NCBI GenBank assembly: GCA_021846605.1
Contig: JAJZWQ010000017.1
Coordinates: 1 to 29,122 of the forward strand
Length of the DNA: 29,122 nucleotides
Direction of reading: 5' to 3'
From: Bacillota bacterium
GTDB taxonomy: Bacteria > Bacillota_E > RBS10-35 > JAJYVN01
In this document: positions 1 through 8,726 of the stretch, piece after piece
Numbering within the stretch: the first letter of the stretch is position 1
How the letters are laid out: each line of letters opens with the position of its first letter
Notes under the pieces: generated by a model
What the model was told of the DNA's origin: nothing
The model's database searches: none
What the model saw: the letters and a program-made list of their open reading frames with translations, nothing else
Translations under genes and position numbers: made by a program

Positions 1-132
1 CACCTGCACAACCTGCTTCATATCCATACGTTCGATGTATGCGAACAAGGGAGGGAAGGGCGAAGGGGCGATTCCTCTGTCGGATGAAGCCGACAGCCTC
101 CTCGCCCGTTTTCTGTGAGCCGGAGCACGCAG

Positions 133-246
133 ATGCTCTCCCAGTGGTACAACCCCCTGCTGCGGCCCGACGGCACCGAGTTGGTGCTGCCCGGCAACTC
201 GTGGGGCGGCCCCTGCGGCGAGGAGCAGGCAGACCTGGGGGCGTAG
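133..246 (+). CDS. Possible 37-aa small ORF, unknown
   Basis: A short ATG-initiated reading frame ends in TAG about 95 bases before the aldo/keto reductase. The product would begin MLSQWYNPLLRP and is rich in Gly and Pro, with one Cys and no membrane segment. A weak purine stretch (ggag) lies about seven bases before the ATG. I recognise no family. It could equally be the broken tail of a larger gene or chance in GC-rich DNA. The first 130 bases of the window show nothing else that I can support. Confidence 0.18.
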   Translation: MLSQWYNPLLRPDGTELVLPGNSWGGPCGEEQADLGA

Positions 247-340
247 GCGAAGGGGCGGGGAGGGGACCGGTCCGCCACCCCCTGCCCCCCAACGGGACAC
301 CGGCATACGCGCCCGGGGGCGGGCGTAGCGGGGAGGGACC

Positions 341-1234
341 GTGGAACAACGACGGTTCGGCCGGACGGATATGCACGTCTCCGTGCTGGGCTTTGGCGGG
401 GCAGAGATCGGGTACCAGGCGCTGGGGGCCCGGGACGCGCGCCGCCTGCTGGAACAGGCCCTGGACGCGGGTCTGAACGTGATCGACACGGCGGCCTGCT
501 ACGGGGACGGGGAGACGCTGGTCGGGGAGGTCGCGCAGCGGCGCTCGGAATTCCTCCTCTTCACCAAGTGCGGCCATGCGGCGGGCCTGGGCACCCCGGA
601 CTGGGACCCGCGCACCCTGGCCGCCAGCATCGAGCGCAGCCTGCGGCGGCTGGGCACCGACCACGTGGACCTCCTCCAACTGCACAGTTGCTCGGAGGAG
701 GTGCTCCGGCGGGGAGACGCCCTGGCGGTCCTGGAACGGGCCCGCGCCGACGGCAAGGCACGCTATATCGGCTACAGCGGGGACGGCGCCGCGGCGCGCT
801 ACGCGGTGGAGTCCGGGTTCTTCGACGCCCTGCAGACCTCGGTGAACATCGCCGACCAGGAGGCCATCACCCTGACCCTGCCCGCGGCGGCCCGGAAGGG
901 GATGGGCATCATCGCCAAGCGGCCCATCGCCAACGCCTGCTGGCGCCACGCCGACACCGCGCCGGAGCCGTACCACCGCCCCTACTGGGAACGCCTGCGC
1001 GCATTGAACTTCCCCTTTCTCCACGGGAACATGGACGCCGCGGTCGCCACCGCGTTGCGCTTCACGCTCAGCGTGCCGGGCGTCCACACCGCGATCGTGG
1101 GCACGGCCAAGCCGGACCGCTGGCAGCAGAACGCTACCCTGGTGGCCGCCGGTCAACTCCCAGCGGACGTCTATGGGGCGATCCGCGCGCGCTGGCAGGC
1201 GGTTGCCCCGCCCGATTGGTACGGCCAGCGCTGA
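341..1234 (+). CDS. Aldo/keto reductase
   Basis: A 297-aa NAD(P)H-dependent oxidoreductase of the aldo/keto reductase family, predicted to be a cytoplasmic (beta/alpha)8 barrel. The catalytic tetrad is visible: Asp49 and Tyr54 in VIDTAACYG, Lys76 in LFTKCG and His115 in LLQLHS. The N-terminus (RRFGRTDMHVSVLGFGG) is typical of the YajO/YhdN-like branch that acts on small carbonyls or sugars, and a C-terminal PGVHTAIVGTAKPD stretch matches the cofactor-binding end. The start is GTG at 341, preceded by a gggaggga ribosome site. Full length for the family. The downstream GH38-like glycosidase may hint at sugar metabolism, but a decayed tnpB separates them, so the substrate is unknown. Confidence 0.9.
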   Translation: MEQRRFGRTDMHVSVLGFGGAEIGYQALGARDARRLLEQALDAGLNVIDTAACYGDGETLVGEVAQRRSEFLLFTKCGHAAGLGTPDWDPRTLAASIERSLRRLGTDHVDLLQLHSCSEEVLRRGDALAVLERARADGKARYIGYSGDGAAARYAVESGFFDALQTSVNIADQEAITLTLPAAARKGMGIIAKRPIANACWRHADTAPEPYHRPYWERLRALNFPFLHGNMDAAVATALRFTLSVPGVHTAIVGTAKPDRWQQNATLVAAGQLPADVYGAIRARWQAVAPPDWYGQR

Positions 1235-1256
1235 CGCGGCCCCGCGGGGGGCGTCA
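1232..1256 (+). terminator. GC hairpin at the aldo/keto reductase stop codon
   Basis: TGACGC at 1232-1237 pairs with GCGTCA at 1251-1256, and the interior contains the palindrome CCCCGCGGGG. The stem begins in the stop codon of the reductase. No U-tract follows. Likely a transcription end or a 3' RNA-stabilising hairpin. Confidence 0.4.
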
Positions 1257-1434
1257 CCCCACGAGTACGTGTGCGGCGACTGCGGCCGCCGCTGTGTGCC
1301 CGCGGACGGACGGTTGGGAGTTGGCGGCGGCCAGGACTCGCCTCTGATGGCGGAGTTGGCCTGCCGCGCCGGTGCGGAGATCCCCTCGTTCGCCGCGGAC
1401 CCTGCGGTGCAGGCGTTGTGTGCTCCGCCGCAAG

Positions 1435-2014
1435 ACTGCCCAGGCCCAATCCCTCGGCCAGCGCCCTTGGCGGGAAGTCGAGGCCCGTTCGTTCCGCTTG
1501 CGCCGTGCTCTTCAGGCGAAAGGCCCACGGTCGGCCAAGCGGCACCGGCGCAAGGTGTCCGGCCGCCAGGAACGGTTCCGCCGGGACTGCGACCACGTGC
1601 TGTCCAAGCGGCTGGTCCCGTCCGTGGCGCCCGGCAGAGTCGGCGAGGACCTGACCGACATCCGCACACGCCTGAAGGGGCGCAAACGGTAGTTGGCGGC
1701 GCCGGCACGCGAGGTCCTGCTCGCGTCTGCCCGGCTTCTCGCGCTACAAGGCGGCGTTGGTGGCCGTGGCCACGGTAGCCCCCCGCTACACCAGCCAGAA
1801 GTGCGGCCGTGGCGGGCACCGGGAGAAGGCCAACCGTCCGAGGCGGGGCGACTTCCGCTGCCAGCCAGGCGGCTTCTCCCTCGCCGCGGACCTGAATGCG
1901 GCCAGGAACATCGGAGTCAATCATCTGGCCAGCCTCGCCATACGTGGGACTGGCGGGCCGCCGTCAACCGGCCTACCGCCGCACGATCCGGTAGCTGCCA
2001 GCCCCCCGCTTTAG
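1435..2014 (+). pseudogene. tnpB: Decayed IS605-type tnpB (C-terminal half)
   Basis: Two pieces in different frames together give the second half of a TnpB (OrfB) RNA-guided nuclease. The first piece (to the TAG at 1690-1692) carries RRALQAKGPRSAKRHRRKVSG and VGEDLTDIRTR, the helical and RuvC-II glutamate region. After a frameshift, the second piece (about 1733-2014) reads GFSRYKAALVAVATVAPRYTSQK, then the zinc finger and ADLNAARNI with the last RuvC aspartate. The zinc finger is damaged: CGRGGH and CQPGGF each keep the first Cys but have Gly in place of the second. No N-terminal half, no tnpA and no clear ends are visible. An inactive relic. Bases 1257-1434 show no recognisable coding. Confidence 0.8.
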
Positions 2015-2719
2015 CCCTTACCCTTGCCCCCAAGCCCCTGAACCAGCACAGATGGCATGTGCCGGGGCGTGTCGGACCCTACCTCTGGTGTATTGACCGC
2101 CGCAGCGCTGGGGGTTCGGGAAGTGGGTCACGATGAGGATGAGGTCGCCGTGGGGTGGTTGACCTCCGTTTGCCTGCTTCTGGCAATCACCTCTTCTTCG
2201 CTGCCCAAGGGACGCCAGGGGCGGGCGCTGGCACCGTCGTGGCACCCAGTGGCGTTGGCGCGCCAACGCCTGACGGAACCGGCGGCCGAGGTCCCGCCGA
2301 TAGAGGACCTGCCGCCCCATCTGGCCCTCGTCCACCGCGCCCTCTGCCGGGCGGAATCCCCTGCCGATACCGCCGACACGGCCGCGGACGGGGACGCGAC
2401 GTCGGCAACCCTCTCCCCGGACCCGGCCGCGGTGCCCCCGCCGGCACCTTTCACCCGGCTGCTCGGGGTTGACGCGAGCAAGGCCCAGGCCGACAAGGTG
2501 TGGCGCGACGTGAAGGTCGAGGTGGTCGCGCCCCTGGGGCCGGAGCCGGTCCCCCCCAGCGCGAGGGGCAGCACCCCCGGCGGCTCTGGCGGGCGCCGGT
2601 GCCGCGCATGCCAACCACCGCCAGAGGGCGATGCAATCCGGACCACGACGCTTGGCCGCAGGAGTTGTGCGGGCGGGGCGGTAAACGTGGCGGCAACCGG
2701 TCCCGGTGGAGGTCAGACG
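2015..2719. other. Non-coding or decayed stretch before the GH38-like gene
   Basis: About 700 bases separate the tnpB relic from the glycosidase. The glycosidase frame stays open through it, back to about 2057, but that translation is low-complexity (Pro, Ala, Arg) with no domain. Other frames on both strands are also open, as expected in GC-rich DNA. I see no tRNA, repeat or terminator. It may hold worn-out mobile DNA and the promoter for the gene at 2720. Confidence 0.4.
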
Positions 2720-5344
2720 ATGCCAGGTGTCGATACGCTGTACCTGATCCACCACAGCCACACGGATGTCGGCTACACCCACGATCAGCCGGTGGTCTGG
2801 GACCTGTACCGGCGCTTTTTGGACCAAGCCGTGGACTTGGCCGTCGCGGACGCGGACCACGCGGGTGACGACGCCTTCCGCTGGACGGTGGAGACGACGG
2901 CCCCCCTGCTCCGGTGGCTGGAGAGCGCTCCGCCCGCACGTCGTCGCCTCTTTGTCGACCTCTGCCGCCTGGGGCGGATCGAGGTCACGGCCATGCCGGT
3001 CAACGTCACGCCGCTGTATGACACGGCCGAACTCGCTGAGGCCCTGGAACCGGTCGAACACCTGCGGCGGCAGGGCATCCCGGTGCGCAGCGCCATGAAC
3101 AGCGACGTCAACGGCGAGAACTGGCCCCTGGCGGACCTGCTCCTGGACGCCGGGATCGGCGGCTTCAGCATGGCGATCAACCTCGACCACGGCGGCGCGC
3201 CGCCGGACCGCCCCCGCCCCTTCCTCTGGGAGGGCGCGAGCGGCCGCCGCCTCCTGGCCTGGGCCGGGTGGAGCTACGGCCTGGCCTGGGGGATCGGCGT
3301 CGGACACAGCGCGGATGCCCTCGCCAAGCACTGGCCGGAGGTGGCCGTGCACCTCGAGGCGGTGCGCTACCCGCTGCCGGGTGTGATGATGCAGCTATAC
3401 AGCGGATTCGGGGACAACGCTCCGCCCATCCGAGGGCTGTCGGAATTCGTGCGCCGCTGGAACGCCTCGGGTCAGACGCCGCGCTTGGTGGTCTCCACCC
3501 CGACCGAGTGGTGGGCGTTCGTCGCCAGGCATCAGGACCGACTGCCGGTGTGGCGGGGGGACTGGACCGACTACTGGAACTTCGGCGCTGGCTCGAGTTC
3601 GATCGAGACCGCGATCAACCGGGAGAGCCGCGGGCGGCTCGAGACGGCCGACCGCGCCATGGCCGCGCTGTCGGGGCTCGGCCTGCCCCAGGAGCCGGAG
3701 CGGATGCCCGCACGGGACGTGCGCCGCCGCTGTGTCTTCGCCATGCAACTGTGGGACGAGCACACGTGGGGTGCCGATTGCAGTTGCAGCCGGCCGGACG
3801 ACGAAGACACTCTGGCGCAGTGGAACCACAAGGCCCACTACGCGTACGAGGCCCGCAGCGCCAGCCTGATGCTGCGGCGAGACGCGGTCGCCGAACTCGC
3901 GCGCCGCGTGCAGCACGGTCCAGACGACGCGGTCGTCATCTGGAATCCCCTGGCGGAGGACCGGATCGTGGCGGGCCCGGTCGCCGACCCGCGGCATGAG
4001 CGCCAGCGCGGCGGCGCCGCCGAGCCGACAGCCGCCCGGCACTGGCTCGACCGCGCGGAACACCTCGGGGCGCAGCCCTGGGGGTACCTGCCGCCGACCA
4101 CGGTGCCGGCCTTTGGGTACACCGTGGTGCCGACCTCCGTGCTCCGACCGCGTCCGGAGCACCCCGAGGTCTCCGACGCGGAACAGGTCACCTGCGGCCG
4201 CTACCGCATCACCTTCGACCGCGGGCGAGGCGGGATCCGTTCCCTCTACGACACGCACCTCGGTCGCGAACTGGTGGACGGCAAGGCTCCACACCCTTTG
4301 CACGGGTTCGTGCACGAACGCCTCGCGCCAGGGACCGATGGGGGGCGTTTCGCCATCTGCGCGCCCCAGAAGTGGGCCGGCACGGGTGGACTGCGCGGCA
4401 CGCGTGGCTGGATCCCGGACTGGCCCGCCGAGCGCCGCACCCCGGACCGGGTCGTGGAGCACCGGGTCGAGCGCACCCCGATCGGGGTGCGGGTTGTCCA
4501 ACGCCTGCAGGCGCCGGGAGTTCAGGACCTCGTGCAGACCGTCACCCTCGTGCACGGGCTCGACGACATCGGCTTCGAGTCGCGGTGGCACGCCCCGGAC
4601 GTGACGACGCCGGAGGCGACCTACCTGGTCTTCCCCTTCGCCCTTACCGACGCGGCGGTGCGCTTCGACGCCGGTCACCAGACGGTGCGACCGGAAGCCG
4701 ACCAGATTCCGGGGGTGTGCCGCGACTACTACACAGTGCAGCGCTGGGTCGACATCGCCGGTGGGGAGGGCGGCGCCACGCTCGCCTGCCCGGATACCCC
4801 GCTCTGGCAATTCGGCGATTTCTCCTTCGGGGCCAACCGCGACCGCTTCGAACTGCGGCAGCCATGGCTGCTGGCCTGGGTGACCAACAACTACTGGCAC
4901 ACCAACTTTCGGGCGAGCCAACCCGGCCCGATCCGCGCCCGATTCGTCCTGCGGCCTTACGCCGGGGCGTTCGATGCCTCACGGGCGCACCGGTTCGGGG
5001 CGGAGTCGGCCCTGCCGCCGGTCTTCCAGCACACAGGCGAACCGGTCGTCGGGACGCCGCTGCCCCGCGAGGGATCGCTGCTGCGTTTGCCCGAGGTGCC
5101 CGTGCAGGTCTTGACCTGCCGCTGGGACACCGACGGCTCGGTGCTCCTGCGCCTGCACAACGAGACGGACACGGATGTGGCCACGCGCGTCGCGCCGGGC
5201 CTCCTGGGGATTGACCGAGCGGCGGCCACCGACATACTCGGGGCCGTGGGGGGAGTGCTGCCCGTCGGGTCCGACGGGGCAGTGGCCCTGACCGTGCCGG
5301 CGGGGCGCATGACCGCCCTGCGGCTCTGGCTGACAAGGGCTTGA
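2720..5344 (+). CDS. GH38-like glycoside hydrolase (alpha-mannosidase superfamily)
   Basis: An 874-aa enzyme. The N-terminal catalytic domain opens with LYLIHHSHTDVGYT (His12, His14 and Asp16 as probable zinc ligands), the signature of the GH38 alpha-mannosidase fold and the DUF5054-type relatives. NSDVNGENW, with Asp129, lies where the GH38 nucleophile aspartate is expected. About residues 270-400 hold the helical middle domain (LWDEHTWGADCS near 350), and the C-terminal half is beta-rich, as in the mannosidase C-domain. No signal peptide, so a cytoplasmic enzyme acting on imported or recycled glycans is likely. ATG 2720 was chosen because GGTGGAGG lies just upstream and the conserved domain starts seven residues later; the longer open frame upstream is not conserved-looking. 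The exact substrate cannot be read from sequence. Confidence 0.85.
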   Translation: MPGVDTLYLIHHSHTDVGYTHDQPVVWDLYRRFLDQAVDLAVADADHAGDDAFRWTVETTAPLLRWLESAPPARRRLFVDLCRLGRIEVTAMPVNVTPLYDTAELAEALEPVEHLRRQGIPVRSAMNSDVNGENWPLADLLLDAGIGGFSMAINLDHGGAPPDRPRPFLWEGASGRRLLAWAGWSYGLAWGIGVGHSADALAKHWPEVAVHLEAVRYPLPGVMMQLYSGFGDNAPPIRGLSEFVRRWNASGQTPRLVVSTPTEWWAFVARHQDRLPVWRGDWTDYWNFGAGSSSIETAINRESRGRLETADRAMAALSGLGLPQEPERMPARDVRRRCVFAMQLWDEHTWGADCSCSRPDDEDTLAQWNHKAHYAYEARSASLMLRRDAVAELARRVQHGPDDAVVIWNPLAEDRIVAGPVADPRHERQRGGAAEPTAARHWLDRAEHLGAQPWGYLPPTTVPAFGYTVVPTSVLRPRPEHPEVSDAEQVTCGRYRITFDRGRGGIRSLYDTHLGRELVDGKAPHPLHGFVHERLAPGTDGGRFAICAPQKWAGTGGLRGTRGWIPDWPAERRTPDRVVEHRVERTPIGVRVVQRLQAPGVQDLVQTVTLVHGLDDIGFESRWHAPDVTTPEATYLVFPFALTDAAVRFDAGHQTVRPEADQIPGVCRDYYTVQRWVDIAGGEGGATLACPDTPLWQFGDFSFGANRDRFELRQPWLLAWVTNNYWHTNFRASQPGPIRARFVLRPYAGAFDASRAHRFGAESALPPVFQHTGEPVVGTPLPREGSLLRLPEVPVQVLTCRWDTDGSVLLRLHNETDTDVATRVAPGLLGIDRAAATDILGAVGGVLPVGSDGAVALTVPAGRMTALRLWLTRA

Positions 5345-5957
5345 CCGGCCCCCCGCCCCGGCGTCCTAGCGGCTCGTCCATCAAGTTCTGACCGTCGCCG
5401 AGGGACAGGCGTCGCCTCGGGGTGGCGGCCTTCGGGCGTGGCCCCTACGGCCCGAGTTGGCTCTTCCCTGGATGGGGCGGCATCGCCATCCACTACGAGC
5501 TCATCGTTGTGGGTTGGACTCCGCCCGCCGAACATCTCGTGCCTTCCTCGGCATCCCCATAAGCGCCATCGTACTAGGTACATTCCAGTGCTGCTCGCCG
5601 CCTGCACCAGCGTCGCCCTGAACATCTCGTTCCGTGCCGGGTCCGAGCCGAACGGCGCCTGCCCTCGCTCTCGTTGCTTGCCAGACAACTGGACTTGCCC
5701 AGGAAGTCCGTCACCACGCTCCCAGATTGATGGCAGATCATAAAAGATTAGCCTAGAGGGGTTATCGTCGGCAGGAATCTGGCTCGCGCGGTCTAATCTA
5801 CTGCGCGTATCGTGGCGGCTGCCCTGAGCCGGTCCTGCGTCACGGGCGGCGCCTGGCTGGCCGTCGGCCACTGGGGATGGCGGATGACGGCGGGTGTCGG
5901 TGTGGCGTAGCCCCGCCCCGCTGGGGGGCTGCTAAGAAGTTCGACGGAGGTGACTCT
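5345..5957. other. Intergenic region with no recognisable gene
   Basis: About 610 bases between the glycosidase and the LPxTG gene. Short open frames on both strands have no domain or good ribosome site. A comparatively AT-rich patch (5728-5765, around cataaaagattag) is the best place for a promoter serving the downstream surface-protein gene, but no clean -35/-10 pair at normal spacing is present. Confidence 0.4.
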
Positions 5958-6875
5958 ATGCGCGGATGGCGTGTCCTCGGATGGGTAGCCGTGATCGCCA
6001 CAGCCGGTGCGCTGGCCGCGGCACCGGCTGTGGCGGCGGCCTCGGTGCAGGTACCGCTGGGTTCGACCTTCAATGCCATGGTGATGCTCAAGCCCGGCAG
6101 CGGCGCCCCGCAGACCGCGTCCAACTCCGCGTGCCGAGCCACCCCCGGCGCGACCTTCGGCAAGCACCACGGGCTCAACGCCTCCACCTTCCCCAGCGGC
6201 TCGTTCACGCCCGCGGGGAGCCCCGTGCCCTTCGTCCTCGGCCCGCTCGGCGCCAAGAATGCCGTGTGCATCCGCGACAGCGGCACGGCCACGGGTGCGG
6301 AGCCCACGAGCATCACGATCACGGTCCCGGCCGGCAAGTACACCGACGCGTACTTCCTGGCCGCGGTGGCCAACGGTCCCTCCCTGGTCACGATCACCCC
6401 GGTGTATTCCAGCGGTGCCGGAACGCCCGTCACGGCCCTGTTTGATGACTGGTGCGCCCCGGCGCTCAGTGGCGGTGCGCTCACGACGGACTCTGCCGCC
6501 GCCTTCCCGAACCCCGGGAACCGTGTCGGCAACGTCCACGGCGCCACAACCAACAGCGGTGAGACCAACCTGCCCTGCACCCTGTGGAATACCCACGTCA
6601 GCGGGCTCAACGGTTCCGAGACGCTGATCGCCATGAAGCTCACCCAGGCGGCGTCCGGCACTGCCGTTCCGCCGGGCACGGGCGTCCCCGCGAATGCCAC
6701 AGAGCAATCCCAGGCGGTCCTGAACATCGCGGCCCTCACGCTGGAGGGCACCGCCAGTTCGGCAACTTCGTTGCCGAAGACCGGCGGCAATCAGACGGGG
6801 ATGATCCTGGGCAGCGTGTTGCTGGCCGCGGGCCTCGGGCTCGCCCTGCGCCGACGGGAGAGCCGCGCTCGCTAG
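5958..6875 (+). CDS. LPxTG-anchored secreted surface protein
   Basis: A 305-aa exported protein of unknown function. Residues 1-29 form a Sec signal peptide (positive start MRGWR, hydrophobic core, AAPAVAAA cleavage region). The mature part is rich in Ser, Thr, Gly and Pro and has six cysteines' worth of scattered short Cys-containing segments, such as NSACRATPG and DDWCAPALS. The C-terminus is a complete wall sorting signal: SLPKTG, a hydrophobic stretch (MILGSVLLAAGLGLAL), then a basic tail RRRESRAR. A sortase would cleave between Thr and Gly and attach it to peptidoglycan, which implies a Gram-positive envelope. ATG 5958 follows a cggaggtg ribosome site and is the start that exposes the signal peptide. 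No sortase gene is in the window. Confidence 0.85.
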   Translation: MRGWRVLGWVAVIATAGALAAAPAVAAASVQVPLGSTFNAMVMLKPGSGAPQTASNSACRATPGATFGKHHGLNASTFPSGSFTPAGSPVPFVLGPLGAKNAVCIRDSGTATGAEPTSITITVPAGKYTDAYFLAAVANGPSLVTITPVYSSGAGTPVTALFDDWCAPALSGGALTTDSAAAFPNPGNRVGNVHGATTNSGETNLPCTLWNTHVSGLNGSETLIAMKLTQAASGTAVPPGTGVPANATEQSQAVLNIAALTLEGTASSATSLPKTGGNQTGMILGSVLLAAGLGLALRRRESRAR

Positions 6876-6891
6876 CCGGTGGCCATCTGGT

Positions 6892-6937
6892 CCGGCGGGG
6901 CGCGGCGGGGGACGATCCGCCCGCCGCGCCCCGCCGG
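6892..6937 (+). terminator. Long GC hairpin after the LPxTG gene
   Basis: An 18-base left arm (6892-6909) pairs perfectly with 6920-6937, and the 10-base loop can add GGA/TCC pairs. It begins 16 bases after the stop codon. No U-tract follows, so it may act as a GC-type terminator or block RNA decay. Confidence 0.6.
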
Positions 6938-7507
6938 GATCCGAGATGGCGTCCGCGATGCGGCACGGGGTCTGGAACACAGAGATCCAGGGATGCGCAC
7001 GCCCGCGCCTGGCCTCTTTCCGTCGAATGGCGCCCGCCCACCACCGACTGCCTGGTCAGCAGCAGCGGCACGGGACGCAGGGCGGACGCACCGACCTCCG
7101 GCGCGACCCCCCCGCCCAGACGCGAGCGCGCCGTGCGGCAGCGCGGCGCCCGCGACCCCGGGAGCGCCATGGCCCGGCACCGCATGGCCGCGCGGGGTCC
7201 CGCCCCTCGCCACGCGATCATCCGCGGTCCGATCCCGGCCCGAGGTCGGTCGGCCCGGGATGTCGGGCGTACCCGTTGGGTTGCGCCGGACTTCCGGCCA
7301 GACGGCGACTTCGACACCGGCGTAGTATCGTGTCTGCGCACCGCGCGCAGCCAATCGGTATGCCCTCATCGGGGCCGGGCGGAGACTCCCCTGATCTCTG
7401 CGGGCCGCGCGTCGTGGACACCGCAGGCGTGTGTGGCGGGCCGGCCGAGGCTCCGGCTGCCGCCGGGCGGGAAAAGGCGCCCGCGGGGAGCCCTGGCCAT
7501 GTCCACT
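6938..7507. other. Intergenic region with no recognisable gene
   Basis: About 570 bases between the hairpin and the marR operator. Frames are open on both strands, but the translations are Arg/Pro/Ala-rich with no domains. A short string ggagactcccctga at about 7381-7394 resembles the core of the 18-bp repeat seen at 19864 and 20165. Otherwise nothing is supported here. Confidence 0.35.
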
Positions 7508-7521
7508 GTTTATCGATAAAC
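7508..7521. promoter_or_regulatory. Perfect palindrome, probable MarR operator
   Basis: GTTTATCGATAAAC is a perfect 14-bp palindrome 24 bases before the marR start codon, in an otherwise GC-rich stretch. MarR dimers bind such AT-rich dyads overlapping their own promoters, so self-repression and control of the downstream wrbA gene is the simplest reading. Confidence 0.6.
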
Positions 7522-7545
7522 TATCCGGTGGGGGAGGCGGAGGCG

Positions 7546-7956
7546 GTGCGGCCGGAGGCGGCGACGTGGATGCGGTTGGCGCGCGTCTACGGCAAGCTCG
7601 ACCGCGGCATGGCCGAGCAACTGCGTGGTTGGGGCCTGTCGTCGGCGCAGTTCGACGTCCTGGCCCACGTGGGGGCCGCCGAGGGGCGGACCCAGCAGGA
7701 ACTGGCCGACGCCCTGCTGACGACCAAGGGCAACGTCTGCCACCTGCTCGACCGGATGGAGGCGGCGGGGCTTCTGCGGCGGGCGCACGACGGGCGTGCC
7801 AACCGCCTCTTCCTCACGGAGGTGGGCCGCCGGTTGTGCGACGAGGCCGTACCGGCGCACGAGGCATGGATCGCCGACCGTTTCGGCATTCTCTCTCCGG
7901 AGGAGCGCGCCATCCTGGGACGGATCCTGCGCCGGTTGGATCAGCGCCTGCCCTGA
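7546..7956 (+). CDS. MarR-family transcriptional regulator
   Basis: A 136-aa winged-helix repressor. Helices α1 and α5-α6 for dimerisation flank the DNA-binding core: LSSAQFDVLAHVG, then GRTQQELADALLTTKGNVCHLLDRMEAAGLLRRAHD (recognition helix around TTKGNVCHLLDRM) and the wing with GRANRLFLTEVGRRL. GTG 7546 was chosen because ggggagg lies eight bases before it and the length matches the family. One Cys (residue about 65) sits in the recognition helix and another near GRRLCDEA; a redox or electrophile sensor is possible but not shown. The wrbA gene follows 56 bases later, and MarR proteins commonly control quinone- or electrophile-detoxifying flavoproteins. Confidence 0.88.
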   Translation: MRPEAATWMRLARVYGKLDRGMAEQLRGWGLSSAQFDVLAHVGAAEGRTQQELADALLTTKGNVCHLLDRMEAAGLLRRAHDGRANRLFLTEVGRRLCDEAVPAHEAWIADRFGILSPEERAILGRILRRLDQRLP

Positions 7957-8012
7957 CCCGGGATTCCGGGGACGAACAGCACGCAGACACACGCACTGGG
8001 AGGGGTTTCTGG

Positions 8013-8633
8013 ATGGCGAAGGTGACCGTGGTCTACTACAGCCTCACGGGGAATACGTTCCGGGTCGCCCAGGCGGTCGAGGAGGGGGCGCGCGCCGCAG
8101 GGGCGCAGACGCGCCTGCGCCGGATACGCGAGACGCTGCCCGCAGACGCCCTGGCCGGGAACGCGGCGCACCAGGCCTACGCCAAGGCGGCCGGCGACGT
8201 CGGCGAGGCCACCCTGGACGACCTGGACTGGGCCGACGGCATCATCTTGGGATCGCCGACACGCTACGGGGCGCTGGCGGGCCAGATGAAGTCCTTCCTG
8301 GACTCCACCGGCCCGCTCTGGGGCCAGGGGAAGCTGGCCAACAAGGCGGTGGCCGCCTTCACTGGCGCGCAGAACCCGCACGGGGGCCAGGAGACCACCC
8401 TTTTGACCATCTACAACGTGATGTATCACTGGGGCGCGGTCATCACCCCGCCCGGATACACCGACCAGTCCGTCTTCGCCGCCGGCGGCAATCCGTACGG
8501 CGTGAGCTTCACCGCCTCCAGCGACGGCAACCCCGCCCAGGAGGTCCTGGCCGCCGCCCGCTACATGGGCGGCCGGGTGGCCCGGTTCGCCACCGTCCTG
8601 GCAGACAACCGCTCCCGCCTCTCCGCCCAGTGA
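8013..8633 (+). CDS. wrbA: WrbA-like NAD(P)H:quinone oxidoreductase / flavodoxin
   Basis: A 206-aa flavodoxin-fold protein that would bind FMN and reduce quinones by two electrons, avoiding semiquinone radicals. The FMN phosphate loop is YYSLTGNT (residues 8-15). GSPTRYGALAGQMKSFLDST (80-99) is the typical WrbA isoalloxazine-contact segment, followed by KAVAAFTGAQNPHGGQETTL. A ggaggggt ribosome site precedes ATG 8013. It is probably co-transcribed with marR (56-base gap) and ends at the strong hairpin at 8644-8686. Assignment to WrbA rather than a plain flavodoxin rests on its length and the insert after strand β4. Confidence 0.87.
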   Translation: MAKVTVVYYSLTGNTFRVAQAVEEGARAAGAQTRLRRIRETLPADALAGNAAHQAYAKAAGDVGEATLDDLDWADGIILGSPTRYGALAGQMKSFLDSTGPLWGQGKLANKAVAAFTGAQNPHGGQETTLLTIYNVMYHWGAVITPPGYTDQSVFAAGGNPYGVSFTASSDGNPAQEVLAAARYMGGRVARFATVLADNRSRLSAQ

Positions 8634-8643
8634 GCGTTCGGCC

Positions 8644-8686
8644 GCAAGGGGAAGGGGGCGGCATCGCGCCGCCCCCTTCCCCTTGC
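8644..8686. terminator. 19-bp perfect hairpin between convergent genes
   Basis: GCAAGGGGAAGGGGGCGGC (8644-8662) and its exact complement (8668-8686) enclose a five-base loop. It lies between the stop of wrbA and the stop of the convergent molybdoenzyme gene, so it could serve both strands. Neither side carries a U-tract. Confidence 0.65.
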
Positions 8687-8726
8687 AGTCCCGTCCGCGC
8701 GTCTGGTCCCCGCCCGGCGCCGTGCC

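Noticed and set aside
1257..1434. Cys-rich stretch YVCGDCGRRC as a zinc-ribbon gene
   Set aside because: No start with a ribosome site, no second Cys pair at normal spacing, and the frame runs into the tnpB relic.
2057..2719. Long N-terminal extension of the GH38-like gene (221 extra codons)
   Set aside because: Open only because of GC-rich codon bias; low complexity, no ribosome site, and the conserved domain starts right after ATG 2720.
3395..4921. 508-codon open frame antisense to the glycosidase
   Set aside because: Same GC-bias artefact with no recognisable protein motif.
6002..6031. Inverted repeat in the LPxTG gene signal region
   Set aside because: CAGCCGGTGC/GCACCGGCTG is perfect, but it lies within coding for an Ala/Gly-rich signal peptide and needs no separate function.
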